In this document: piece by piece, positions 1-9,211 of the stretch | Position numbering within the stretch: the first letter of the stretch is position 1 | Layout of the letters: each line of letters begins with the position of its first letter | From: Dokdonia sp. 4H-3-7-5 | Lineage (GTDB): Bacteria; Bacteroidota; Bacteroidia; Flavobacteriales; Flavobacteriaceae | DNA length: 64,000 bases | Assembly (NCBI RefSeq): GCF_000212355.1 | Contig: NC_015496.1 | Location: forward strand, 2,512,001-2,576,000 | Direction: 5' to 3' | The notes under the pieces: generated by a model | Told to the model about the DNA's origin: nothing | What the model saw: only the letters and a program-made list of their open reading frames with translations | Databases searched by the model: none | Translations under genes and position numbers: made by a program

Positions 1-358
1 TTAGGTCGTCTTCCCAATTGTTAAGCGAGCTCCAGCTACCAGAGTTAAAGAAAGTGCTTTTAGGAGTGGGTAATGTATTTGCATATACGAGGGATCCTCC
101 ACCTACGCCAGTTCCAGAGATAATGGCAATGTGCTTGAATATGGATAGTTTCATAATCCCAAAAAACCGCAGGTAGGGCATCCAGAGCCATTTTCTTAGA
201 TTCCAGTTGGTTTTGGGAAAATCGGTTGCTTTGTACCATTTTCCTTTTTCAACCACGAGTACTTTATATCCTTTTTGTGATAGGCGTAGTGCACTTACAG
301 AGCCACCAAAACCACTACCTATTATAATGTAATCGTATGTTAAGTTTTTTTGGGTCAT
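1..358 (-). CDS. GMC-type FAD-dependent oxidoreductase, N-terminal part
   Basis: The gene runs off the left edge of the window, so only its first ~119 codons are visible. It starts at the ATG at 358 (M-T-Q-K-N-L-T). A hydrophobic strand follows, then the dinucleotide-binding motif GSGFGG near residues 15-20 and the acidic V-V-E-K at the end of the second beta strand, a classic FAD Rossmann fold. A second glycine-rich stretch ([14 protein letters not shown]) matches the GMC/cholesterol-oxidase family signature. Such enzymes oxidise alcohols or sterols with FAD; the substrate cannot be told. No signal peptide is visible. Confidence 0.75.
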   Translation of the reverse strand, partial: MTQKNLTYDYIIIGSGFGGSVSALRLSQKGYKVLVVEKGKWYKATDFPKTNWNLRKWLWMPYLRFFGIMKLSIFKHIAIISGTGVGGGSLVYANTLPTPKSTFFNSGSWSSLNNWEDDL

Positions 359-551
359 AATGAATTTAATGCGTGTGGGGTTATTGTGCTTGTAATTTAC
401 TAAACTTCTTTATTCTATATTTTTATCACTGATTTAATTAGTACATAAGTGAATCCCAAGTTTTACTGCTTATTGACGAGCATTATCTACAAGAGGGAAG
501 GGGGGTTATTAGATAACGCGTGATTTTTAGTTTCACATTTTTGCGTAAGCA

Positions 552-588
552 TAAAAAAAACCTCCCAAATAAATGAGAGGCTTTACGC
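552..588 (-). terminator. Rho-independent terminator of the DUF4293 gene
   Basis: On the minus strand GCCTCTC and GGGAGG pair around a short A/T loop and are followed by a run of eight Ts, just downstream of the leftward DUF4293 stop codon. Confidence 0.7.
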
Positions 589-612
589 ACTAATAAAACT
601 AAGATTATAAGC

Positions 613-1023
613 TTATCGTAATCTATCAACAGATTTTACAAGATCTTCATCGCGCTTGATTGCCTTGTTTGCCAAGACTAGTAAAACGATAGAAACAAGC
701 GGAATGATCATCCCAATACCCTTCTCAAGAACCGCCGTTCCTCCAGATAAGATTTGTGATCGATATACCAAAATACCTAATAATGCAAAGTTTAATAAGA
801 TATTGAGACGTCCTAAGACGAATTGGTTCTTTCTATTATTCCATAAAAATATGGAAATAAATGATAATATAGCACTAAGACTAAAAAGTGTTATATAAGA
901 AATATCATCTACTGCCCACACGGCCTCACCATCCATATCAGAATAAAGGCTAAAGGCATATGGTAACCCTAGTGAGACTAAGGTTGCTAGTAAAAGATAT
1001 ATAGTTTGTATACGTTGTATCAC
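613..1023 (-). CDS. DUF4293 family membrane protein
   Basis: A 136-residue protein with about four hydrophobic segments: residues ~7-25, a second after the V-D-D-I-S stretch, and a pair of helices in the second half. The start M-I-Q-R-I-Q-T-I-Y-L-L and the overall layout are those of DUF4293, a Bacteroidota inner-membrane family commonly found next to rho, as here, where rho diverges from it 202 bp away. The charged C-terminus (KAIKRDEDLVKS) should be cytoplasmic. Function is unknown. Confidence 0.8.
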   Translation of the reverse strand: MIQRIQTIYLLLATLVSLGLPYAFSLYSDMDGEAVWAVDDISYITLFSLSAILSFISIFLWNNRKNQFVLGRLNILLNFALLGILVYRSQILSGGTAVLEKGIGMIIPLVSIVLLVLANKAIKRDEDLVKSVDRLR

Positions 1024-1225
1024 GTGATTCTCATTTTAAACTGTGGTAAAAATAAGTCTCATTTTGTGATATTGCTAAGAAAACTTTGAAAATAAAATTG
1101 TATCATTGTCTTGTGATTATGTAAAAGGCTCTCCGCTTGTTACTTAATTGCTTAATATTTTTAGTATCAAATTCTTCTTTTGGTACGCTCTAATCACCCG
1201 ATTAATAATTTACCCACATTACTAG

Positions 1226-2989
1226 ATGTTTGATATTTCAGAATTAAAAGCAAAGAAGCTTCCCGAGCTTCAAGAGATTGCAAAAGGGATTAATGTTCCT
1301 AAATACAGAACATTAAAAAAGCTAGACCTTGTTTACAGAATACTTGATTTACAAGCGGCCGATCCAAAAAAAATAGAGGCAGTAGTGCCTAAAGTAAAAG
1401 AAGCAACACCTAAAGCGGCAGCCCCTAAGTCAGAACGTAAGCCTAGAGAAGAGCGTAAACCTCGTACTCCTCGACCAGCAAAAACTGCAAAAGATAATAA
1501 GGATGCTCCTGTAACAAACACTGAGGAGGCTAAAGATGCTCCGGCAAAAGGAAAACCTCCTGTAAAAAAGGAAGCTCCTGCAAAAAGAGAACCTCAAGCA
1601 AAAAGAGAAGCGGTAAAACGTGAGCCAGCAAAGGGTAAAGGTGGAGACGATACCAAGACACCACAAAAACGAGATAATCAAAAAGATACTCGTAACAACG
1701 ATAAACGATCAAGCAATGACAACCGTCAAGGCAATGATAAGCGTGCGCCACGCGATAATAATCGTAATTCAAATTCTCGTAATAACACGCCACGTAATAA
1801 CCGTAATCAAAAAGACGGAAATTCACATGGAAATAAAGACAATCGAAATCGCTACCGCGAGCCAGATTATGAATTTGAAGGAATTATAGAGAGTGAAGGA
1901 GTATTAGATATTATGCAAGATGGCTATGGCTTTTTGCGCAGTTCTGACTACAATTACCTTGCATCTCCAGATGATATTTATGTATCACAATCACAGATAA
2001 GACTTTTTGGCCTTAAAACTGGTGATACTGTATTAGGAGTAATACGCCCTCCAAAAGAAGGAGAGAAGTATTTCCCACTTATTAAAGTAAGTAAGATTAA
2101 TGGTCTTAACCCTAACATCGTTAGGGATCGTGTTTCTTTTGAGCACTTGACACCATTATTTCCTACAGAAAAATTTAACCTAGCAAATCGTCAAGCGAGT
2201 ATATCAACTCGTGTGATGGATATGTTTGCACCCATAGGAAAAGGACAACGTGGTATGATTGTATCACAACCTAAAACGGGTAAAACAATGTTACTTAAGG
2301 ATGTGGCAAATGCTATTGCGGCAAACCATCCTGAAGTATACCAAATTGTACTTCTTATAGATGAACGTCCAGAAGAAGTTACAGACATGCAGCGTAACGT
2401 AAATGGAGAAGTAGTAGCTTCTACATTTGATAAAGAAGCCCATGAGCACGTAAAAGTGGCAAACATTGTTCTTGAAAAAGCAAAACGTCTTGTAGAGTGT
2501 GGTCACGATGTAGTAATACTTCTTGACTCTATCACACGTCTCGCACGTGCATATAACACCGTACAGCCAGCATCTGGAAAGATTCTTTCCGGAGGTGTAG
2601 ATGCAAATGCATTACACAAGCCTAAGCGTTTCTTTGGAGCAGCTCGTAACATAGAAGGAGGTGGATCACTTACCATTCTTGCTACAGCACTCACAGATAC
2701 CGGTTCAAAAATGGACGAAGTAATCTTTGAGGAATTCAAGGGTACAGGTAACATGGAGCTACAACTGGATCGTAACATCGCAAACCGCCGTATTTTCCCA
2801 GCGATCGATCTTACATCTTCATCTACACGTCGTGATGACTTATTGCACAGTAAAGACACCACGCAGCGTCTATGGGTATTACGTAAATACCTTGCAGATA
2901 TGAACCCAGTAGAAGCGATGGAGTTTATGAGTGATCGTATCAAGAGCACAAAAAATAACGAGGAATTCTTGATCTCAATGAATCAATAA
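1226..2989 (+). CDS. rho: Transcription termination factor Rho with long basic N-terminal extension
   Basis: A hexameric RNA helicase that ends transcription at Rho-dependent sites. The order is an N-terminal SAP-like helical domain (residues 1-45), a disordered region of ~150 residues rich in K, R, N, P and A (about 50-205), a cold-shock RNA-binding domain (about 217-290, with [22 protein letters not shown]), and the RecA-type ATPase with Walker A (SQPKTGKT, near 345) and Walker B ([13 protein letters not shown], near 428). The 587 residues exceed the ~420 of E. coli Rho because of the disordered insert, which is common in Bacteroidota. It is alone in its transcription unit, with a terminator right behind it. 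Confidence 0.97.
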   Translation: MFDISELKAKKLPELQEIAKGINVPKYRTLKKLDLVYRILDLQAADPKKIEAVVPKVKEATPKAAAPKSERKPREERKPRTPRPAKTAKDNKDAPVTNTEEAKDAPAKGKPPVKKEAPAKREPQAKREAVKREPAKGKGGDDTKTPQKRDNQKDTRNNDKRSSNDNRQGNDKRAPRDNNRNSNSRNNTPRNNRNQKDGNSHGNKDNRNRYREPDYEFEGIIESEGVLDIMQDGYGFLRSSDYNYLASPDDIYVSQSQIRLFGLKTGDTVLGVIRPPKEGEKYFPLIKVSKINGLNPNIVRDRVSFEHLTPLFPTEKFNLANRQASISTRVMDMFAPIGKGQRGMIVSQPKTGKTMLLKDVANAIAANHPEVYQIVLLIDERPEEVTDMQRNVNGEVVASTFDKEAHEHVKVANIVLEKAKRLVECGHDVVILLDSITRLARAYNTVQPASGKILSGGVDANALHKPKRFFGAARNIEGGGSLTILATALTDTGSKMDEVIFEEFKGTGNMELQLDRNIANRRIFPAIDLTSSSTRRDDLLHSKDTTQRLWVLRKYLADMNPVEAMEFMSDRIKSTKNNEEFLISMNQ

Positions 2990-3010
2990 AAAGCCTTTTA
3001 AGTATAGATA

Positions 3011-3043
3011 AATCCTCTCAATAGTTATTGAGGGGATTTTTTG
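3011..3043 (+). terminator. Terminator of rho
   Basis: ATCCTCTCAATA and TATTGAGGGGAT form an almost perfect stem with a tiny loop, followed by six Ts, 20 bp after the rho stop codon. Confidence 0.85.
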
Positions 3044-3221
3044 TATTTAATAGTTAGCTATTGGAGCGCTCACTTTTTTTTTTATAAGAGCAGTTTCCCG
3101 CTTTCATTGCAATTCCTGGCTCTGCTGCGGGATTTTTTCATTGCAATCGGGGCTAGCAGCTAATGCAAGTGTTAATCTGCAAAAATTCAATTTTCTGAGC
3201 ACGTAAAATCTTTGCGTATAT

Positions 3222-3288
3222 AAAAAGCTCACCCTTCAGGGTCGGAGAAAAACATTCAAAAAGAAAAAAGCTCACCCTTCAAGGTCGG
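3222..3288 (-). terminator. Tandem terminator-like direct repeats behind sulP
   Basis: A 24-bp unit occurs at 3222-3245 and 3265-3288 with one difference. Read on the minus strand, each unit has a small hairpin (ACCCT..AGGGT or ACCTT..AGGGT), then GAGC and five or more Ts. Both lie just past the stop of the leftward SulP gene, so they may be tandem terminators. The rest of 3044-3330 shows only low-complexity sequence and no ORF. Confidence 0.5.
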
Positions 3289-3333
3289 TAAAAAGCTTTT
3301 TTCAGAAAAAGCCTTTCTTCAATCCTAATTCAT

Positions 3334-5205
3334 TTAAGACTCCGTATCTAATACTCCAGAAAGCACGTGATAGCGAGGATCGTCCACGCTCTCTTCAATT
3401 ACCTTGTCAAACTTAGGCGATGCTTTACGCATTAAATCTTTACACTCAGCACTTAGGTGCTTTAACGTGATTGTTTTTCCTACGGCCTCATACTTCCCTA
3501 GTAAAATGTAAATTGCCTCTAACGCAGAGTGGTCTGCTACTTTTGCTTCTATAAAGTCAATTTCGATATGCTTTGGATCACCGTTGATGTCAAACTTAGA
3601 GTTAAAACTCTGAATACTTCCAAAGAATAATGGGCCCCAGATCTCATAAACCTTTGTGCCATCTGCTTTAAATCTCTTTCTAGCTCTAATTTTTTTAGCG
3701 CTACTCCAAGCAAATGATAAAGCTGCTATAATTACTCCTACAAATACAGCAATAGCAAGATCAAAAAATACAGTCACTGCCGATACGATAACGAGAACAA
3801 ATGCATCTGATGCTGGTATTTTTTTAATAATTCTAAAGCTAGACCAAGCAAAAGTCTCAATAACCATCATAAACATTACACCCACTAGTGCAGCAATAGG
3901 TACTTGTTCTATAAAGCGATCTGCAAATAATATAAAGGTAAGTAGTGTAATTGCCATCATCACTCCAGATAGTCGTCCTCGTCCTCCAGCGTTAATGTTT
4001 ATTACCGTTTGGCCTATCATACCACAACCACCAGTTCCTCCAAAAACACCACTCACGATATTTCCAGCTCCTTGTGCTACACACTCTCTGTTTCCATTAC
4101 CTCTTGAGTCTGTCATCTCGTCTACCAAGTTCATGGTCATAAGCGTTTCAATCAAACCAACTGAGGCTGCAAGAAAAGCATAAGGCGCTATAAACTTAAG
4201 CGTATCTAAATTAAAAGGTAGGCTGCTCCATAAATCAAAAACATTGAGTTTGCTCGATATTTCTGCCATACCATTGAGCCCTGCGCCACCACCATCTCTA
4301 ATAAATTCGCCAACGTTTACAGAGTCTAATCCGCCAAAAATTGATATGAGCGATACAATAAGAATAGCCGTTAATGCAGCTGGAATCTTTGGGGTGATTT
4401 TAGGTAGTCCCCATACGATGAGCATGGTGAGTAACACTAGCCCTATCATGGTATATAGTGACTTTCCTTGCATCCAGGTTTTTACGACTCCTTTGTCTTT
4501 TACAGAGTAGAAACCATCTTGTGAAGCATTAAAAACTACCTTTTGCGTATTTGTATCATATACTTGTCCGTCAGATAATACAAACACCTCCTTATTAGTT
4601 GCCTTATTTATTACAGAGTTTCCTTCTATTGTAAATAGTACGGTATTAGAAACTTTGTCCTTTACTTCATTATCAGATACGGTATAAACGAGCTCCTTTG
4701 AAGCTGTTTTACGCATATTATCACCAGCGTAGTCTTTTTTGTTTTCTTTAAACATTCCTAGTTGAGCAAGGAATATCACAATAGCAAGACCGTTTACAAA
4801 TCCCATCATCACAGGATGCGGAATTAAACGCACAAATTTCCCCAACTTAAACAAACCAGCAAAAACCTGAATAACTCCCATTAATACCACCGCGGCGAGT
4901 AAATAGAAGTATCCCATATTTTCAACAGGCTGGTCAAAGAGTAATCCCTTTGCATGCCCTTCTTGAATCATCTGTACAAAAATCACGGCAACTGCTCCTG
5001 CTGCTCCCGAGATTAATCCTGGTCTACCGCCAAAAAGTGCTGAGATAATCCCAATTACAAATGCCCCAAATAATGCCACAATTGGACTTATTTGAGCCAC
5101 AAATGCAAATGCAACTACTTCAGGTATCATGGCTAAAGAAACCGTAATACCAGAAACGATATCATTCTTAGGATTAGAGGTGAAATTGTTGAAAAGACGC
5201 TTCAT
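3334..5205 (-). CDS. SulP-family anion transporter with STAS domain
   Basis: An inner-membrane transporter of the SulP (SLC26) family, which moves sulfate, bicarbonate or related anions. The start at 5205 (M-K-R-L-F-N-N) is preferred over the in-frame ATG at 5229 because it matches the usual family start. The core holds 10-12 hydrophobic segments with family features such as SGAAGAVAV and the NIVSGVFGGTGGCGMIGQ stretch. A STAS domain closes the C-terminus (about residues 520-620, with EIDFIEAKVADHSALEAI). Between two membrane helices (about residues 160-256 counted from the upstream ATG) sits a soluble insert with four ~17-residue repeats. The substrate cannot be told; marine flavobacteria often carry bicarbonate-type SulP proteins. 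Confidence 0.9.
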   Translation of the reverse strand: MKRLFNNFTSNPKNDIVSGITVSLAMIPEVVAFAFVAQISPIVALFGAFVIGIISALFGGRPGLISGAAGAVAVIFVQMIQEGHAKGLLFDQPVENMGYFYLLAAVVLMGVIQVFAGLFKLGKFVRLIPHPVMMGFVNGLAIVIFLAQLGMFKENKKDYAGDNMRKTASKELVYTVSDNEVKDKVSNTVLFTIEGNSVINKATNKEVFVLSDGQVYDTNTQKVVFNASQDGFYSVKDKGVVKTWMQGKSLYTMIGLVLLTMLIVWGLPKITPKIPAALTAILIVSLISIFGGLDSVNVGEFIRDGGGAGLNGMAEISSKLNVFDLWSSLPFNLDTLKFIAPYAFLAASVGLIETLMTMNLVDEMTDSRGNGNRECVAQGAGNIVSGVFGGTGGCGMIGQTVININAGGRGRLSGVMMAITLLTFILFADRFIEQVPIAALVGVMFMMVIETFAWSSFRIIKKIPASDAFVLVIVSAVTVFFDLAIAVFVGVIIAALSFAWSSAKKIRARKRFKADGTKVYEIWGPLFFGSIQSFNSKFDINGDPKHIEIDFIEAKVADHSALEAIYILLGKYEAVGKTITLKHLSAECKDLMRKASPKFDKVIEESVDDPRYHVLSGVLDTES

Positions 5206-5309
5206 AAGGCTGTTTTTAAGAAGCCGCAAAGATAGTGTATTCTTAAGGGATAGCTATAGCGCATTTACGGGAGTTACGGTAACGATTTCGCGCAAGCGTA
5301 AAAAAGAAA

Positions 5310-5333
5310 CCCTCACAAGATAACTTGTAAGGG
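5310..5333 (-). terminator. Terminator of the DUF2892 gene
   Basis: CCCTCACAAG and CTTGTAAGGG pair around ATAA, followed on the minus strand by a T-rich stretch. It lies 20 bp past the leftward stop codon. Confidence 0.65.
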
Positions 5334-5352
5334 CTTAAGATGTAAGGGTATG

Positions 5353-5559
5353 TTATTTTTTTACTTTGTACGTGCTTAGTCTAAAGGGAGCATAAAGCGG
5401 GCAAAAAGAAATAAAGCTAGTCGCAATAAAAATAAGTGCAACCACACCCAGTATAATTGCCACCGTGCCGTTTATAACGTTAGCTGCATATAATATACCA
5501 ATAATCACTGCAGCCGCTATGCGTATACCGCGATCTAAATTTCCCATATTCTTTTTCAT
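5353..5559 (-). CDS. DUF2892 (YgaP-like) small membrane protein
   Basis: Starting at the ATG at 5559 (M-K-K-N-M-G-N-L-D-R), the protein has 68 residues with two membrane helices and the family motif SFCPLYAPF before a short basic tail. The family is a small inner-membrane domain also found fused to rhodanese in YgaP. It lies downstream of a Crp/Fnr gene on the same strand with a 74-bp gap, a pairing often seen in Bacteroidota, so it is probably controlled by that regulator. Confidence 0.85.
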   Translation of the reverse strand: MKKNMGNLDRGIRIAAAVIIGILYAANVINGTVAIILGVVALIFIATSFISFCPLYAPFRLSTYKVKK

Positions 5560-5633
5560 AGTGTTTTTTTTTAGAAGTAATACTACACAAATGTAATGGG
5601 AGGATTTCTTGTAAACGGTGACTGTAGTCACAC

Positions 5634-6248
5634 TTACATGATTTTTATGGTGCGTCCTTCTTGGGTTATGTGATTTTCAATCTCCAGTTTTTTTAAGATC
5701 CTGCTTACGACTTCTCTTGCGGTGCCTAGATCTGTTGCTATTTCCTTATGAGTTATATGTAGGGTTTGAGTTGCTGTAACACGCGATTTTTCTTTTAGAT
5801 AATCGAGTATGCGCGTGTCCATTTTATCAAATAGGAGATGATTTACAGCGTTCATCATGTCAAGATAACGCGCATCATAGTTTTTAAAGAATAAGGTGTT
5901 GAGCGCAGGGTAGGTCTTAAGCCATTGCTGTACTTTGTCTACAGGTAAAAGAAGAAGTTTAGCATCTGTTTCTGTAATTGCATATCCGCGACTGGGTAAT
6001 TGTGAGATTCCAGAAGAAAAAGAGATGATGCAACTCTCTGCCGGTTCTATGTAATAAAGTAGAAGTTCTCTATCTTCATAGCGTGAGTATACCTTTACGA
6101 GTCCGTGTATTACGATGGGAATTACCTTTGCATACTGTCCTTCTCGCAGTAATTCTGTTTGCGCAGGGAGTTTCTTTATGATGCCGTGTGTGGTTATTTC
6201 CTTAATGAGGTCTGGATGAAATCTTGGAAAAAGCTCTTTAATTATCAT
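5634..6248 (-). CDS. Crp/Fnr-family transcriptional regulator
   Basis: A 204-residue DNA-binding protein. Residues ~15-115 form a cyclic-nucleotide-binding-like beta barrel (LLREGQYAKVIPIVIHGLVKVYS). Residues ~145-200 form a winged helix with the recognition region THKEIATDLGTAREVVSRILKKLE. No N-terminal cysteine cluster for an iron-sulfur centre is present, so it is not an Fnr-type oxygen sensor of that kind; the ligand is unknown. A possible promoter lies upstream (TTG, 21 bp, TAGTTTTA on the minus strand). The DUF2892 gene behind it is the likely first target. Confidence 0.88.
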   Translation of the reverse strand: MIIKELFPRFHPDLIKEITTHGIIKKLPAQTELLREGQYAKVIPIVIHGLVKVYSRYEDRELLLYYIEPAESCIISFSSGISQLPSRGYAITETDAKLLLLPVDKVQQWLKTYPALNTLFFKNYDARYLDMMNAVNHLLFDKMDTRILDYLKEKSRVTATQTLHITHKEIATDLGTAREVVSRILKKLEIENHITQEGRTIKIM

Positions 6249-6395
6249 AGGTATCTATACTAGGTGCTGTAAAACTACAATTCGGTAGGCTGTTACGGCA
6301 ATTGAGTAGCAACCTTTTTATGATTACTGAATTCTGGCTCATATTTGTACTGTCAATCATGAGAAATAGAGTCTCAATATTTAAAAATCTTACCG

Positions 6396-7067
6396 ATGAA
6401 CTACGATACTTTCTTCAAGATATTTATAACACTACACGCTATAGGTGGTTTTATCTCCCTCATAGCGGGAACTATATCTGTAATTGCTCGTAAAGGAAAT
6501 ACTTGGCATAAAAAGTCAGGAATGGTTTTTTATTATGGGATGCTTACCGCTGGTATTTCAGGTATTTTGGCATCACTGCTTCCATATCATAACAATCCGT
6601 TTCTGTTTGTGGTAGGACTGTTTAGTGTGTATCTAGTGCTATCTGGGTATAGAGCGCTCCGTTTTAAAAAAGTAAAATTGGCAAGTGAGTTGCGTTATGA
6701 TAAAATCATTTCTTGGTCTATGCTCACCATAGGTCTGGCAATGATATTTTATGGTGCGTTGTCATTGCTTTCGGGTTCTTCTATGGGGTGGATTCTTATA
6801 ATCTTTGGAGGAATTGGTGTTCTTAATGCCGTAGGAGATATACGTGCAATGCGAGATATAGCGTCATTGCGTAAAAAATATCTTAGACTTCATATAGGTA
6901 AAATAACAGGTGGATATATCGCAGCTTTTACCGCTTTCTTTGTCACAAATCAAGTACTTCCGGCGCTATTAAGCTGGTTATTGCCTACCATATTTGGTGT
7001 TTTATTCATTGGTTATTGGTTGCGTAAAACAAAACTTCGCAAGAAAACTACAACTGAGACTTTATAA
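6396..7067 (+). CDS. Multi-pass membrane protein, DUF2306-like
   Basis: 223 residues with seven or so hydrophobic helices. Conserved-looking histidines lie near the start (ITLHAIGGF), after the second helix (WHKKSGMVFYYG), and in the fifth or sixth segment (LRLHIGKITGGYIAAF). This His-in-helix pattern resembles DUF2306 and related haem-type membrane proteins, but haem binding is only a guess. The start at 6396 (M-N-Y-D-T-F-F) follows an A/T-rich leader; the gene diverges from the Crp/Fnr gene. Confidence 0.65.
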   Translation: MNYDTFFKIFITLHAIGGFISLIAGTISVIARKGNTWHKKSGMVFYYGMLTAGISGILASLLPYHNNPFLFVVGLFSVYLVLSGYRALRFKKVKLASELRYDKIISWSMLTIGLAMIFYGALSLLSGSSMGWILIIFGGIGVLNAVGDIRAMRDIASLRKKYLRLHIGKITGGYIAAFTAFFVTNQVLPALLSWLLPTIFGVLFIGYWLRKTKLRKKTTTETL

Positions 7068-7084
7068 ATGACGGTTGGGTAGGT

Positions 7085-7104
7085 TACGCTTTCGCGAAAG
7101 CGTA
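7085..7104. repeat. Dispersed 20-bp palindrome, perfect copy
   Basis: TACGCTTTCGCGAAAGCGTA lies between the membrane protein and the TPR protein. The left flank ATGACGGTTGGG also precedes the copy at 63281. Confidence 0.9.
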
Positions 7105-7146
7105 CTTAAAACCATCTTTACATCATCAATCACAAAACAATATATT

Positions 7147-7776
7147 ATGAAACATTTACTTCTTATTATCGCATTATGCAGCAGTACATTTCTTATGGCT
7201 CAAACCAAATATGAGCAAGGAATGACAAAAGCGATGGAGCTTTGGGAAGAAAACAAGCTTGATGAGGCTTCAAACCTCTTTGAGCGTATTGCTACTGTCG
7301 AAAAAGACAACTGGCTCCCTACGTATTATGTTGCTCAAATTGCTATAATACGTAATTGGAGAGACTTTGAAAACAGAGAGGAAGCTACCATGAAGGCGAC
7401 GCTAGATAAGGCGCAAGAGTTTATAAATACGATGCGTACGATAGCTCCAGATAATCCGTATGCAGACCACTTGCAAGCGCAACTTTATACAGTTTGGGTC
7501 GCTCACGATGGCATGAAATACGGGATGAAATATGCAGGTACTATAGGAGAGCTCAATCAAAAAATGGTAAATAAGGAGCCAGACAATCCTATTTTTATAG
7601 CAGAAAAGGCGCAGTGGGATATGGGAAGCGCAAGATATTTTGGGAGCTCAATAGCGCCATATTGCGCAGAGTTGCAGCGTGCCATCACGCTTTTTGCTAC
7701 CTTTAAACCTGAGTCTAAGTTCCATCCTAAAGGAAATGTAAAAAGAGCTTTAGAAAGTGCCGAGGCTTGTAATTAA
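7147..7776 (+). CDS. Secreted or periplasmic TPR-like protein
   Basis: The start is the ATG at 7147, giving a clear signal peptide (M-K-H-L-L-L-I-I-A-L-C-S-S..MAQ) and a mature protein of about 190 residues. Helical stretches such as TKAMELWEENKLDEASNLFERIATVEKDNWLPTYYVAQ fit a tetratricopeptide pair. The gene ends 6 bp before a histidine kinase gene on the same strand, so the two are probably cotranscribed. Function is unknown. Confidence 0.7.
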   Translation: MKHLLLIIALCSSTFLMAQTKYEQGMTKAMELWEENKLDEASNLFERIATVEKDNWLPTYYVAQIAIIRNWRDFENREEATMKATLDKAQEFINTMRTIAPDNPYADHLQAQLYTVWVAHDGMKYGMKYAGTIGELNQKMVNKEPDNPIFIAEKAQWDMGSARYFGSSIAPYCAELQRAITLFATFKPESKFHPKGNVKRALESAEACN

Positions 7777-7782
7777 GAAAAA

Positions 7783-9117
7783 ATGAAATATTATCTAAAA
7801 GAGTTTGCAAAGGCAAATATTGTAGGCTTAACAATATTTATCGTTCACAGTATTATATTGTATGTGCTGGGTAATCCTTGGTATGGAGATGGTGCAACAA
7901 CCTTTTTTATACAAAACCAAATCTTCTCTGTAGCGCTATATGCAGTGAACACTATGGTTATTGTGAACTTTAGAAAACGTTTTACAGGCAGTCTGTTGAA
8001 TTTAAAGGTGCTTACTTATGCGCTAATTGCGCATATTGTTGTGACTTTAATTACGGTTTTTTTGCTTCGATTAATACTTGTTACAGGATATTATAAAATA
8101 TCATTTGATGAGTATATGGCTAGTGAAGGCCTTGAAGATTATATTTTCCCTTTTTTAATAACAGCCGTAGCAACTTCTTCATTCTATGCGGTGAGTCGCT
8201 GGAAGAATAAGCAGGAGAGTAAGGTAAAGCAGTCTAAAATCATTGCTGGAGCTGCTTCGGCAAAGTTTGATGCGCTTAAGAATCAGCTGGATCCACATTT
8301 TTTATTCAACAGTTTAAATGTGCTGGCAAGTCTTATTGAGGAAAACCCAAAACAGGCAACCAAGTTTACCACTTCGCTTTCAAAAGTGTACAGGTATGTA
8401 CTGGAGCAAAAGAATAAAGAGTTAGTGCCGCTTGAAGAGGAGCTCACTTTTGCACGTACGTATATGAATCTCATCAAAATGCGTTTTGAAGATAGTATTG
8501 TGGTAGAAATCCCAGAAAATGCCTCGCATCAAGAATATAAAGTAGTGCCACTTTCCTTGCAATTATTACTTGAAAACGCTGTAAAACATAACCAGGTAAC
8601 GCCTAACAAGAAGCTATATATTAAGATATACGAAGATGGTAATAAGCTCTTTATTGAAAATAACATCCAGGCCAAGCAGGTTGTAAAGAAGAGTAGTGGT
8701 GTAGGCTTGCAAAATATCAGGCAGCGATACAGTTTGCTATCTAATAGTGAAGTGCATATAGTAGATGATAGTGAGACTTTTCAAGTTGGGATACCGCTAT
8801 TGACACAAGCAGAGCAAGTGACATTTGAGCCTAGGCAGAGCGAACTCCTTGCAGATAAACGTTACCAGCGTGCAAAGAAGAAGGTAGAAGATCTTAAAGG
8901 TTTTTACATTCACTTTACTATTTATGCGGTTATGGTACCTGTGTTTATATACTTTAACGTGCAGTCTACAAGTTTTCCTTGGGCATTATTTCCTATACTT
9001 GGATGGGGCTGGGGAGTTGCTGGTCATGCATCAGAAGTATTTGGGTGGAGTCCTTTGTTTAACAAGGCGTGGGAGCGTAAAAAGGTAGAAAAGCTTATGG
9101 AGGATGAGAATTTTTAA
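7783..9117 (+). CDS. LytS-type sensor histidine kinase with C-terminal 2TM domain
   Basis: A 444-residue inner-membrane kinase. Four hydrophobic segments fill residues ~12-145. The His_kinase domain follows with the phospho-acceptor context LDPHFLFNSLNVLASLIEENP (around residue 170), then a HATPase fold with the N box LLENAVKHN and glycine box SSGVGLQNIRQRY. The last ~90 residues form a 2TM domain (RAKKKVEDLKGFYIHFTIYAV..FPWALFPILGWGWGVAGHA) often fused to such kinases in Bacteroidota. The usual LytTR response regulator partner is not next to it. The gene follows a TPR protein with a 6-bp gap. Confidence 0.92.
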   Translation: MKYYLKEFAKANIVGLTIFIVHSIILYVLGNPWYGDGATTFFIQNQIFSVALYAVNTMVIVNFRKRFTGSLLNLKVLTYALIAHIVVTLITVFLLRLILVTGYYKISFDEYMASEGLEDYIFPFLITAVATSSFYAVSRWKNKQESKVKQSKIIAGAASAKFDALKNQLDPHFLFNSLNVLASLIEENPKQATKFTTSLSKVYRYVLEQKNKELVPLEEELTFARTYMNLIKMRFEDSIVVEIPENASHQEYKVVPLSLQLLLENAVKHNQVTPNKKLYIKIYEDGNKLFIENNIQAKQVVKKSSGVGLQNIRQRYSLLSNSEVHIVDDSETFQVGIPLLTQAEQVTFEPRQSELLADKRYQRAKKKVEDLKGFYIHFTIYAVMVPVFIYFNVQSTSFPWALFPILGWGWGVAGHASEVFGWSPLFNKAWERKKVEKLMEDENF

Positions 9118-9155
9118 TCAAACTTCTTACTGCTTGTAGTAGTCAGAACGAAAAG

Positions 9156-9194
9156 AAAAATCCCCTTGAAACGTAGTTTCAAGGGGATTTTTTA
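9156..9194. terminator. Bidirectional terminator, kinase and TerC genes
   Basis: AAAATCCCCTTGAAAC and GTTTCAAGGGGATTTT form a 16-bp stem with T runs on both strands, placed between convergent genes. Confidence 0.9.
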
Positions 9195-9211
9195 TGTGAG
9201 CGTGTAGTGTA

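Noticed and set aside
3061-3200. TTTCATTGCAATTC and TTTCATTGCAATCG similarity as a regulatory repeat
   Set aside because: The two copies are short and without symmetry, promoter or nearby gene start.
3656-4183. Long antisense frames within sulP, aroB, DUF5916 and other genes
   Set aside because: They are shadows of well-supported genes on the other strand, with no domain or start signal.
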